Of a DNA stretch of 36,245 bases, positions 23,876-30,884 are shown piece by piece (position 1 is the first letter of the stretch; each line of letters opens with the position of its first letter). Both the position numbers and the translations under genes were made by a program. The DNA lies in NCBI GenBank assembly GCA_046597185.1, contig JBKJLF010000068.1, forward strand, positions 1 to 36,245, written 5' to 3'. Under the pieces are notes generated by a model that was not told the DNA's origin, did not search any database, and worked only from the letters and a program-made list of their open reading frames with translations. The DNA comes from CAMBDR01 sp046597185. GTDB taxonomy: Bacteria > Pseudomonadota > Gammaproteobacteria > Burkholderiales > Burkholderiaceae_D.

Positions 23876-24385
23876 ATGGCCAAAGAAAATAGTCAGAAGT
23901 TTATCGCTCGCAATCGCGCGCCGCGCGTACAGATTGAATACGATGTCGAAGTGTATGGTGCCGAGAAAAAAGTGCAGTTGCCCTTTGTGATGGGTGTGTT
24001 GGCCGATTTATCGGGGCAACCTACCGATCCTTTGGCTCCGGTTGCGGATCGCAAATTCCTCGAAATCGACGTTGACAACTTCGACGAGCGTTTAAAATCG
24101 ATGAAACCACGGGTAGCGGTGCAAGTACCTAATACGCTGACCGGCGAAGGTAATATGGCAGTGGATATTACGTTTGAAAGCATGGATGATTTTTCACCTG
24201 CCGCGATTGCGCGTAAAGTCAATGGTTTAAGTCAACTGTTGGAAGCGCGCACCCAGTTGTCGAACCTGATGACCTATATGGATGGTAAAACCGGCGCGGA
24301 AGAATTGATTGCCAAATTATTGCAAGAGCCAGCATTAATGCAGGCGCTGACCGCTGCACCAAAACCAGCGGACGCATCCGAATAA
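23876..24385 (+). CDS. tssB: T6SS contractile sheath small subunit TssB (VipA)
   Basis: TssB pairs with TssC to form the contractile sheath. The start is ATG 23876, preceded by AAGGAAGGA; an in-frame ATG 20 codons earlier gives a non-conserved leader and is rejected. The 169-residue protein has the standard sequence: NSQKFIARNRAPRVQIEYDV near the N-terminus, LPFVMGVLADLSG, then FDERLKSMKPRVAVQVPN and a helical C-terminus (LSNLMTYMDGKTGAEEL). tssC follows after 31 bases. TagJ, encoded downstream, is known in some systems to bind TssB and help ClpV recruitment. Confidence 0.97.
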   Translation: MAKENSQKFIARNRAPRVQIEYDVEVYGAEKKVQLPFVMGVLADLSGQPTDPLAPVADRKFLEIDVDNFDERLKSMKPRVAVQVPNTLTGEGNMAVDITFESMDDFSPAAIARKVNGLSQLLEARTQLSNLMTYMDGKTGAEELIAKLLQEPALMQALTAAPKPADASE

Positions 24386-24416
24386 TCCAACATTACAACC
24401 CGTAGAGGAATCTTCC

Positions 24417-25910
24417 ATGGCTGAGACCAGTGCAGAATCATTGCAACAATCTGGCGCTACGTATGAAGCGAGCGACTTTGCTAGTCTGTTGCAAAAAGAA
24501 TTTAAACCCCAATCTGACAAAGCGAAAGAATCTGTCGAGGCGGCAGTGCGTACTTTGGCTGAACAAGCCTTGCATGGTGCCAATTTAATCTCGTCCGATG
24601 TCTTGGCAACGATTGAAGGCTTGATTGCCCAAATCGATAAAAAACTCACCGATCAAATTAATTTGATCATCCATACCGACAAGTTTCAGGCGGTCGAAAG
24701 TGCTTGGCGCGGTTTGCATTACATGGTGAATAATACTGAAACGGATGAAACCTTAAAAATCCGCGTCATGAATATCTCCAAGAATGAACTCGGCAAAACT
24801 TTGAAAAAATTCAAAGGCACAGCCTGGGATCAAAGCCCGATCTTCAAAAAGATGTATGAAGAAGAATTCGGCCAGTTTGGTGGTGAGCCATTTGGTACGA
24901 TTGTTGCCGATTATTATTTTGACAATAGTCCGCCTGATGTTGAGCTTTTGACTGGGATGGCAAAAATTTCGGCGGCCGCGCATGCGCCGTTTATTGCTGC
25001 TGCCAGCCCTGCTGTGATGTTGATGGAGTCGTGGAATGAGTTGGCCAACCCACGTGACTTGACCAAAATCTTCCAAACGCCAGAGCATGCTGCATGGCGT
25101 TCATTCCGTGAATCCGAAGATTCGCGTTATGTCGGTTTGGCCATGCCGCGTTTCCTGGCGCGTCAACCCTATGGCATTAAGACCGATCCGGTTGAAGAGT
25201 TCAATTTCGAGGAAGATACTTCCGCACCGGGTAGCAAAGGTTACACTTGGGCCAATTCGGCCTATGCGATGGCGGTGAACATCAATCGTTCGTTTAAAGA
25301 ATATGGCTGGTGCTCGCGGATTCGTGGTATTGAATCCGGCGGTGCAGTCGAAGGCTTGCCCGTGCATACCTTCCCGACCGATGATGGCGGCGTTGCCATG
25401 CAGTGTCCAACTGAAATTGCAATCTCCGATCGACGCGAAGCGGAATTGGCGGGCAATGGCTTCATGCCTTTGGTGCATAAGAAAAACACTGATTTTGCTG
25501 CTTTCATTGGCGCGCAATCGATGCATTCACCCGCAGAATATGATGATCCGGATGCAACCGCCAACGCCAACCTTGCGGCACGTTTGCCCTACTTGTACGC
25601 TACCTGCCGATTTGCTCACTATCTTAAATGTATCGTTCGTGATAAAATCGGTTCGTTCAAGGAAAAGGACGAAATGGAGCGTTGGTTGACCAAATGGATT
25701 ATGAATTACGTGGATGGTGATCCGGGTAATTCGAGTGAAATTACCAAAGCCAAGAAACCTTTGGCTGCGGCAGAAGTAGTGCTGGAAGAGGTAGAGGGTA
25801 ACCCGGGGTATTACACCTCGAAGTTTTTCCTCCGTCCTCACTATCAACTTGAAGGCTTGACCGTATCATTGCGTCTGGTTTCCAAGTTGCCTTCAGCAAA
25901 AGGCGGCTAA
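24417..25910 (+). CDS. tssC: T6SS contractile sheath large subunit TssC (VipB)
   Basis: A 497-residue protein of the normal TssC length. Conserved blocks include VESAWRGLHYMVNNTETDE (about residues 95-113), FGTIVADYYFDNSPPDVELL-like text (seen as GTIVADYYFDNSPPDV), ISAAAHAPFIAAASPAVM, and RIRGIESGGAVEGLPVHTF. These are the hallmark of the sheath core and its interaction with Hcp. GAGGAA lies before the ATG. Together with TssB it builds the long helical sheath that contracts to push the tube outward and is then dismantled by ClpV. hcp follows after 105 bases containing a hairpin. Confidence 0.98.
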   Translation: MAETSAESLQQSGATYEASDFASLLQKEFKPQSDKAKESVEAAVRTLAEQALHGANLISSDVLATIEGLIAQIDKKLTDQINLIIHTDKFQAVESAWRGLHYMVNNTETDETLKIRVMNISKNELGKTLKKFKGTAWDQSPIFKKMYEEEFGQFGGEPFGTIVADYYFDNSPPDVELLTGMAKISAAAHAPFIAAASPAVMLMESWNELANPRDLTKIFQTPEHAAWRSFRESEDSRYVGLAMPRFLARQPYGIKTDPVEEFNFEEDTSAPGSKGYTWANSAYAMAVNINRSFKEYGWCSRIRGIESGGAVEGLPVHTFPTDDGGVAMQCPTEIAISDRREAELAGNGFMPLVHKKNTDFAAFIGAQSMHSPAEYDDPDATANANLAARLPYLYATCRFAHYLKCIVRDKIGSFKEKDEMERWLTKWIMNYVDGDPGNSSEITKAKKPLAAAEVVLEEVEGNPGYYTSKFFLRPHYQLEGLTVSLRLVSKLPSAKGG

Positions 25911-25976
25911 TCGGCTGGCTTGTTTGTGAGCGTTGGGCGGTTGTGCCGCTTAAACAATTTTTATTTGTAAATTAGT

Positions 25977-25997
25977 GTCGGCGAATGGTTTGCCGAC
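25977..25997 (+). promoter_or_regulatory. 5' hairpin just upstream of the hcp ribosome binding site
   Basis: GTCGGC (25977-25982) and GCCGAC (25992-25997) form a 6-bp stem that extends inward by a G-T and two A-T pairs. It ends a few bases before the GGAG (26005-26008) that serves the hcp ATG. A hairpin at this place could stabilise the 5' end of a processed hcp message. A smaller GCGG/CCGC hairpin lies at 25937-25949. Confidence 0.5.
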
Positions 25998-26015
25998 CGT
26001 AACTGGAGAAATAAC

Positions 26016-26507
26016 ATGGCATTAGATATGTTCATCAATATGGGCGCCAACATCAAAGGCGAATCCAAAGACAAAGCTCAAGGCCCTAAAGGCGATATCG
26101 ATATTCTGGCATGGAGCTGGGGTATGAGCCAATCCGGCACAACCCACACTGGCGGTGGCGGCGGTGCTGGTAAAGCAAACTTCCAAGACATTTCCTTCAC
26201 CAAATACGTTGACAGCGCATCCAATGCACTGATGACTGCTTTGGCCAAGGGTCAGCATATTCCTGAAGTGAAGTTGCTGGTACGTAAAGCTGGCGAAGGC
26301 CAACAAAAGTACATCCACATCACCCTGAAGCAAGTGGTCGTTACTTCCCTTTCGACGGGCGGTAGCGGCGGCGAAGATCGTTTGACCGAAAGCGTCTCGA
26401 TCAACTTCGCTGAAGTGAAGTTTGACTACACACCACAAGACGCCAAAGGTACTGTGTCTGGCGATAAGACATTTGCCTGGAACATCGAGCAAAACGCAGC
26501 AGCTTAA
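26016..26507 (+). CDS. hcp: T6SS tube protein Hcp (TssD)
   Basis: Hcp hexamers stack into the inner tube and can carry effectors. This 163-residue protein has the family pattern: DMFINMGANIKGESKDK at the N-terminus, DILAWSWGMSQSG, a Gly-rich loop (HTGGGGGAGKA), FTKYVDSASNALM, and a C-terminal FDYTPQDAKG with the following strand. It is the plain single-domain form, with no C-terminal extension. GGAG precedes the ATG. Hairpins lie on both sides of the gene, which suggests a separately stable, abundant message. It sits between tssC and tagJ, as in many beta- and gammaproteobacterial clusters. Confidence 0.98.
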   Translation: MALDMFINMGANIKGESKDKAQGPKGDIDILAWSWGMSQSGTTHTGGGGGAGKANFQDISFTKYVDSASNALMTALAKGQHIPEVKLLVRKAGEGQQKYIHITLKQVVVTSLSTGGSGGEDRLTESVSINFAEVKFDYTPQDAKGTVSGDKTFAWNIEQNAAA

Positions 26508-26523
26508 TTGCCGTTGTTGTCAG

Positions 26524-26557
26524 ATTGCGCTGGCCATGTTTGGTCAGCGCAATTTTC
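26524..26557 (+). terminator. Strong hairpin after hcp (partial terminator or mRNA stabiliser)
   Basis: ATTGCGCTGGCCA (26524-26536) pairs with TGGTCAGCGCAAT (26541-26553) around a TGTT loop. Twelve positions are Watson-Crick and one is a G-U pair. Only TTTC follows, so termination is probably incomplete, letting some transcription continue into tagJ-tssE-tssF-tssG-clpV. Confidence 0.75.
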
Positions 26558-26588
26558 TATTGGATTTTCATAAAATTGGAGTGCTCAT

Positions 26589-27449
26589 ATGAAAGCAGAA
26601 CAGCTCGTTAGTGAAGGCAATCTGGTAGAAGCGCTCAAAGCATTGCAGGATTCGGTACGTAAAGATCCCTCTAACGCGAAATATCGCGTTTTTTTATTTC
26701 AATTGCTCTCGGTACAAGGTAATTGGTCGCGTGCGCTCAATCAACTTAATGTTGCGGCTGAGCTTGACATCGACACCCTGCCGATGGCGCAAACCTATCG
26801 TGAAGCGTTGCAATGCGAAGCCTTGCGCAGCGAAATTTTTGCCGGTAAACGTGCCCCCCTGGTGTTTGGTGATCCCGCCCCCTGGGTTGTGCAATTGCTC
26901 GAAGCGATTCGCATTGAGGCACAAGGTGGCCATGCAGAACAGGTAGCGCAAATGCGCGCCCATGCACTGGAACAAGCCCCCGCCTCCGCTGGTAGCATCA
27001 ATGGTGAGCGCTTTGAATGGTTAGCTGATACCGATCAGCGCCTCGGGCCCATTCTGGAAGCCGTGGTTAACGGCAAATATTATTGGATTCCACTGCATCG
27101 CCTGCACAAAATTACCATCGAAGCCCCCACCGATTTGCGTGATGCGGTCTGGACTGCCGCCCTGCTCACCTTGTCCAATGGCGGCGAAGCAGTGGCTTTG
27201 ATTCCGACCCGCTACAATGGCACCGAACAAAGTACCGATTCGTCTTTGTTGATGGCCCGTCGCACCGAGTGGACTGAAGCGAATGGCAAGGGTTTGGGGC
27301 AGCGTATGTTCGCCACCGATGTGGCCGATTATGCCTTAATGGACATTCGCAGTATTGAGTTTGATGAAGTCATTGCCAGCGAATCGGGCGAGGCATCTGA
27401 AACCTCAGCCGCCGATACAGTTGAAACTGAATCTGACACGCAAGGCTAA
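26589..27449 (+). CDS. tagJ: T6SS accessory protein TagJ (ImpE/SciE)
   Basis: A 286-residue protein of the ImpE family. The N-terminal half has a TPR-like helical pattern (AEQLVSEGNLVEALKALQDSVRKDPSNAKYR, visible in short pieces such as EGNLVEALKAL and VRKDPSNAKYRVFLFQLL). A conserved WLADTDQRLGP and YYWIPLHRL follow. In P. aeruginosa HSI-1 the homologue binds TssB and helps ClpV act on the sheath; it is an accessory, not a core subunit. The last 25 or so residues are acidic and variable. TTGGAG precedes its ATG. It ends two bases before tssE. Confidence 0.92.
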   Translation: MKAEQLVSEGNLVEALKALQDSVRKDPSNAKYRVFLFQLLSVQGNWSRALNQLNVAAELDIDTLPMAQTYREALQCEALRSEIFAGKRAPLVFGDPAPWVVQLLEAIRIEAQGGHAEQVAQMRAHALEQAPASAGSINGERFEWLADTDQRLGPILEAVVNGKYYWIPLHRLHKITIEAPTDLRDAVWTAALLTLSNGGEAVALIPTRYNGTEQSTDSSLLMARRTEWTEANGKGLGQRMFATDVADYALMDIRSIEFDEVIASESGEASETSAADTVETESDTQG

Positions 27450-27451
27450 TC

Positions 27452-27967
27452 ATGGCAGAACTTGCCCCTCGGGAGCGACTGCAGCCCTCATTATTGGATC
27501 GACTCACCGATTCTGAGCCAGAAAAGGGGGTAGAGTCGCGTGAAAGGCGTGTTTTATCGCTACGCACCTTGCACCAAAGCGTGTTGCGTGACCTGGCCTT
27601 GCTGCTCAACACCACCTGTCTTTTTCGCACCGGAGAAAACACCAAAAGCTATCCGGAGGTAGTGAGTTCGGTGGTCAATTATGGTATGCCGGATATTGCT
27701 GGTGCATCGATTGCTGGCATCAAAATGGAAGTGTTGGAAGAAACTATCAAGAAAGCCATCATTGATTTTGAGCCGCGCCTGATCGAAGGCACTGTCAGCG
27801 TTAAAGCGGTTTCAAGAATTCAGGAAGGCGTACACTACAATAAAATTGCATTTGATATTGAAGCCGATATGTGGGCGCTGCCTTATCCTGAGCGGTTGTA
27901 TTTGAAGACCGAGCTGGATACGGAAGGGCGCGGGTTTAAGTTGACTGAAATGGATCGCCCAAGGTAA
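27452..27967 (+). CDS. tssE: T6SS baseplate subunit TssE (gp25-like)
   Basis: TssE is the homologue of phage T4 gp25 and starts sheath polymerisation at the baseplate. The 171-residue protein has an N-terminal PSLLDRLTD segment typical of TssE, a central SVVNYGMPDIAG, and the C-terminal gp25 fold with EGTVSVKAV and FDIEADMWALPYPERLYLKTELD-like text (seen as IEADMWALPYPERLYL). It starts two bases after tagJ and ends two bases before tssF, so the three are translationally linked. Confidence 0.94.
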   Translation: MAELAPRERLQPSLLDRLTDSEPEKGVESRERRVLSLRTLHQSVLRDLALLLNTTCLFRTGENTKSYPEVVSSVVNYGMPDIAGASIAGIKMEVLEETIKKAIIDFEPRLIEGTVSVKAVSRIQEGVHYNKIAFDIEADMWALPYPERLYLKTELDTEGRGFKLTEMDRPR

Positions 27968-27969
27968 TT

Positions 27970-29847
27970 ATGAATCCCAGATTTCTACGCTACTATAATC
28001 AAGAGTTGCAGCACTTGCGCGAAGTGGGTGGCGAGTTTGCCAAAGAATACCCCAAAATTGCGGGGCGGATTGGTTTGGAAGAGTTTGACTGCGCCGACCC
28101 GTATGTAGAACGCCTGTTGGAAGGCTTTGCCTTTCTCGCCGCGCGGATTCAAATGAAAATTGAATCCGAATTTCCGCGCTTTACCCAGCATTTGTCCGAG
28201 TTAATTTACCCACATTTTCTGGCCCCCACCCCATCCATGATGGTGGCGCAACTGCGGGCTGACTTAAACAATCCTGCCTTAAATAATGGCTTTGTGGTGC
28301 CGCGCGAAACCTCGATGCGTGCGATTGTGCTTGATCAGGATGCCACCGCCTGCCAGTATCGTACCGGCCATGCACTAACGCTGTGGCCGATTCAACTGGC
28401 TGAAGCCAAATTTTTTACCCTGAGTGGCGCGCAAGCTGGCCTGGATGTGGTGTTTCCAAGTCAAGTCAAAGCGGGTATTCGCCTGCGTTTGAAATTGGAT
28501 GGGGTGCGCCACTTCAACACCTTGCCGATGGATAAGTTGTGTTTGTATATCCGTGGTGGCGATGATATGCCGATGCGAATTTATGAAAAAATCCTGGCCA
28601 ATTGCGAATCGGTGTTAGTCACGCCGACTAACCGTCCGGCACGTTGGCATCATTTTTTATCCAAAACCAATATCCGGCGCATGGGTTTTGACGACGATCA
28701 AGCCCTGCTGCCAGTGGACAAGCGTGGCTTCTCCGGGTATCGGCTGTTGCAAGAGTATTTTTCTTTCCCACAGCGCTTCATGTTTGTCGAAATTCAAGGT
28801 TTGCAAGCGGCTTTTCAAAAGTGCGATGCCAACGAAGTCGATATCCTGATTTTACTCAATCGGCCCGATGTGCAAATGGAGCAAACCCTGGATGCCTCCA
28901 ATTTTGCACTCAATTGCGTGCCTGCGATTAACCTGTTCCCCATGATCGCCGATCGGTTTGATGTCGATGAGGGCCACATCGAATACCATGTGGTGCCCAA
29001 TCGTAAACATCCGATTGACTATGAAATTTTCCAGGTCACCGGGTGTGATGGTTATGGCGTTGGCGCGGAAGCCTTGTTCAAATACGAATCGTTTTATAAC
29101 GCCAAAGACCTGGGCACCTTGCATCAGGCCGAATCGTTTTTCCAGGTTCGGCGTGAAAAGCGCAAGCTCTCCGAGCGGCAACGGCGTCTGGGGCCGCGTA
29201 CCAGCTATATTGGCACCGAAGTATTTTGTTCGATTGTCGATGGTAATGAAGCGCCCTATCCGGAAGAGCTGCGACGGGTAGGTTTGCGCATTTTGGCCAC
29301 CAACCGCGATTTACCGCTCACCATGCCATTGGGCGTGGGCAATACCGATTTTATTTTGATGATGGATTCACCCGTGCTGGAAGTGCGCGCCCTGGTTGGC
29401 CCCAGTGCGCCACTACCCTCGTATGCGGAAGGCAAAGTGGCGTGGCGCTTGATCAACCATTTAACGCTCAATTATCTGTCCCTGGTCGATAATGACCCCG
29501 AGCAAGGCGCGCTGGCCTTGCGTGAAATGTTGAGTTTATATTGCCATGAAACCGACATCTCATCCCAACGCCAAATCGAAGGTGTGCGCTCAATCAAAGT
29601 CGAGCGGGTGACGCGGCGCTTGCCCACCCAGGGGCCAATTACCTTTGGGCGTGGCTTGCAAATCACCTTGTTGCTCGATGACACCATGTTTGAAGGGGTA
29701 GGCCCCTTTTTACTGGGGGCGGTGTTGGAGCATTTCTTTACCCAGTATGCCTCGGTGAATACGTTTACCGAAACCATCATCAAAACCATTTCGCGTGGTG
29801 AAATTATGCGTTGGCCTGTAAAGAGTGGATTATGCGCGACCCTGTAG
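27970..29847 (+). CDS. tssF: T6SS baseplate subunit TssF (VasA/ImpG)
   Basis: A 625-residue protein of the expected length. The N-terminus, RFLRYYNQELQHLREVGGEFA, is shown here only in part (YYNQELQHLRE), followed by DPYVERLLEGFAFLAARI and RFTQHLSELIYPHFLAPTPSM, the classic TssF opening. With TssG, TssE and TssK it forms the baseplate wedge. Its 3' end overlaps tssG by 16 bases, an arrangement common for this pair. No break or unusual codon use is seen. Confidence 0.96.
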   Translation: MNPRFLRYYNQELQHLREVGGEFAKEYPKIAGRIGLEEFDCADPYVERLLEGFAFLAARIQMKIESEFPRFTQHLSELIYPHFLAPTPSMMVAQLRADLNNPALNNGFVVPRETSMRAIVLDQDATACQYRTGHALTLWPIQLAEAKFFTLSGAQAGLDVVFPSQVKAGIRLRLKLDGVRHFNTLPMDKLCLYIRGGDDMPMRIYEKILANCESVLVTPTNRPARWHHFLSKTNIRRMGFDDDQALLPVDKRGFSGYRLLQEYFSFPQRFMFVEIQGLQAAFQKCDANEVDILILLNRPDVQMEQTLDASNFALNCVPAINLFPMIADRFDVDEGHIEYHVVPNRKHPIDYEIFQVTGCDGYGVGAEALFKYESFYNAKDLGTLHQAESFFQVRREKRKLSERQRRLGPRTSYIGTEVFCSIVDGNEAPYPEELRRVGLRILATNRDLPLTMPLGVGNTDFILMMDSPVLEVRALVGPSAPLPSYAEGKVAWRLINHLTLNYLSLVDNDPEQGALALREMLSLYCHETDISSQRQIEGVRSIKVERVTRRLPTQGPITFGRGLQITLLLDDTMFEGVGPFLLGAVLEHFFTQYASVNTFTETIIKTISRGEIMRWPVKSGLCATL

Positions 29848-30884
29848 CCACCATGGCGCTTCTGGAAAAAGAAGCTTACCGGATGAATTTTTTTGCGGTC
29901 ATGCGCCTGATCGAAAATGCTTTTCCCGACAAACCGCGCATCGGCGAATCATTGCGTCCGCGTGACGATGTGATCCGCCTCGGGCAAATTCCGGAAATGC
30001 GTTTTCATGCCACCATGTTACACGGCATGGTACCCGCCAATGCGTATCGTCCGCGGCGCCTGGAAGTGAATTTTTTCGGCATGTTAGGGCCGCAAGGCCC
30101 GATGCCCTTACACTTCACCGAATACGTGCGCGAGCGTACCCGATTGACACCGCCCGACCCGACCTGGGCGCGTTTTCTGGATGTGTTTCACCATCGTTTT
30201 CTGTCGCTGTTTTATCGGGTACATGCGATTGCCGACCCGGTTATCAGTCTTGATCGCAAAGACAATGATCGCTTTTCCACCTATGTGGGCAGCATGTTTG
30301 GTTTGGGCACGCCAGCGCTGCAAAACCGTGACGACATCAGCGACTTTGCCAAATTGCATTTTGCCGGTTTGCTCGCCAACCGGATTCGCCCGGCCTCGGG
30401 TTTGGTCATCATCTTGCGTGAATACTTCAAGTTGCCGATTCAGTTACAGCAATTTGTTGGCCACTGGATGCGGCTGGACCCGGAAATTCGTTCGCGCCTG
30501 GGGGTGCGTGATGCCAGTTGCCAACTGGGCGTGGGCACGGTATTGGGGGAGCGGGTGTGGGATTGCCAGAATAAATTTCGTATCGTCATTGGCCCTTTGG
30601 ACTATGATGACTATTGCCGCATGCTGCCCAACGGCCCCAGCATGAAGCGTTTGGTGGCTTGGGTGCGCAACTACGTTGATAATTCACTCGAATGGGATGT
30701 GCGCCTCATCCTCAAAAAAGAACAAACGCCGCGCCTGAAGTTGGGCGGCGACCCGAAAAGCAGCGTGCGCCTGGGTTGGACTACCTGGGCGCATTCCGCT
30801 CCGATGCAAAAAGATCCGAATCAATTACTTGTCAACCCAACCGCCCGCATGGGCTCCACTACTACACCAACCAGTGAGGAATAA
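29832..30884 (+). CDS. tssG: T6SS baseplate subunit TssG (VasB/ImpH)
   Basis: TssG partners with two TssF copies in the baseplate wedge. The start is ATG 29832 (MRDPVATMALLEKEAYRMNFF); a TTG seven codons earlier is possible but unneeded. The 350-residue protein shows the family motifs: FFAVMRLIENAFPDKPRIGESLRP, visible as FAVMRLIE and KPRIG, then RLEVNFFGMLGPQGPMPLH with the conserved GLxGxxGxLP-like turn, and FLDVFHHRFLSLFYR. It overlaps tssF by 16 bases and ends immediately before the clpV ATG (TAAATG). Confidence 0.95.
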   Translation: MRDPVATMALLEKEAYRMNFFAVMRLIENAFPDKPRIGESLRPRDDVIRLGQIPEMRFHATMLHGMVPANAYRPRRLEVNFFGMLGPQGPMPLHFTEYVRERTRLTPPDPTWARFLDVFHHRFLSLFYRVHAIADPVISLDRKDNDRFSTYVGSMFGLGTPALQNRDDISDFAKLHFAGLLANRIRPASGLVIILREYFKLPIQLQQFVGHWMRLDPEIRSRLGVRDASCQLGVGTVLGERVWDCQNKFRIVIGPLDYDDYCRMLPNGPSMKRLVAWVRNYVDNSLEWDVRLILKKEQTPRLKLGGDPKSSVRLGWTTWAHSAPMQKDPNQLLVNPTARMGSTTTPTSEE

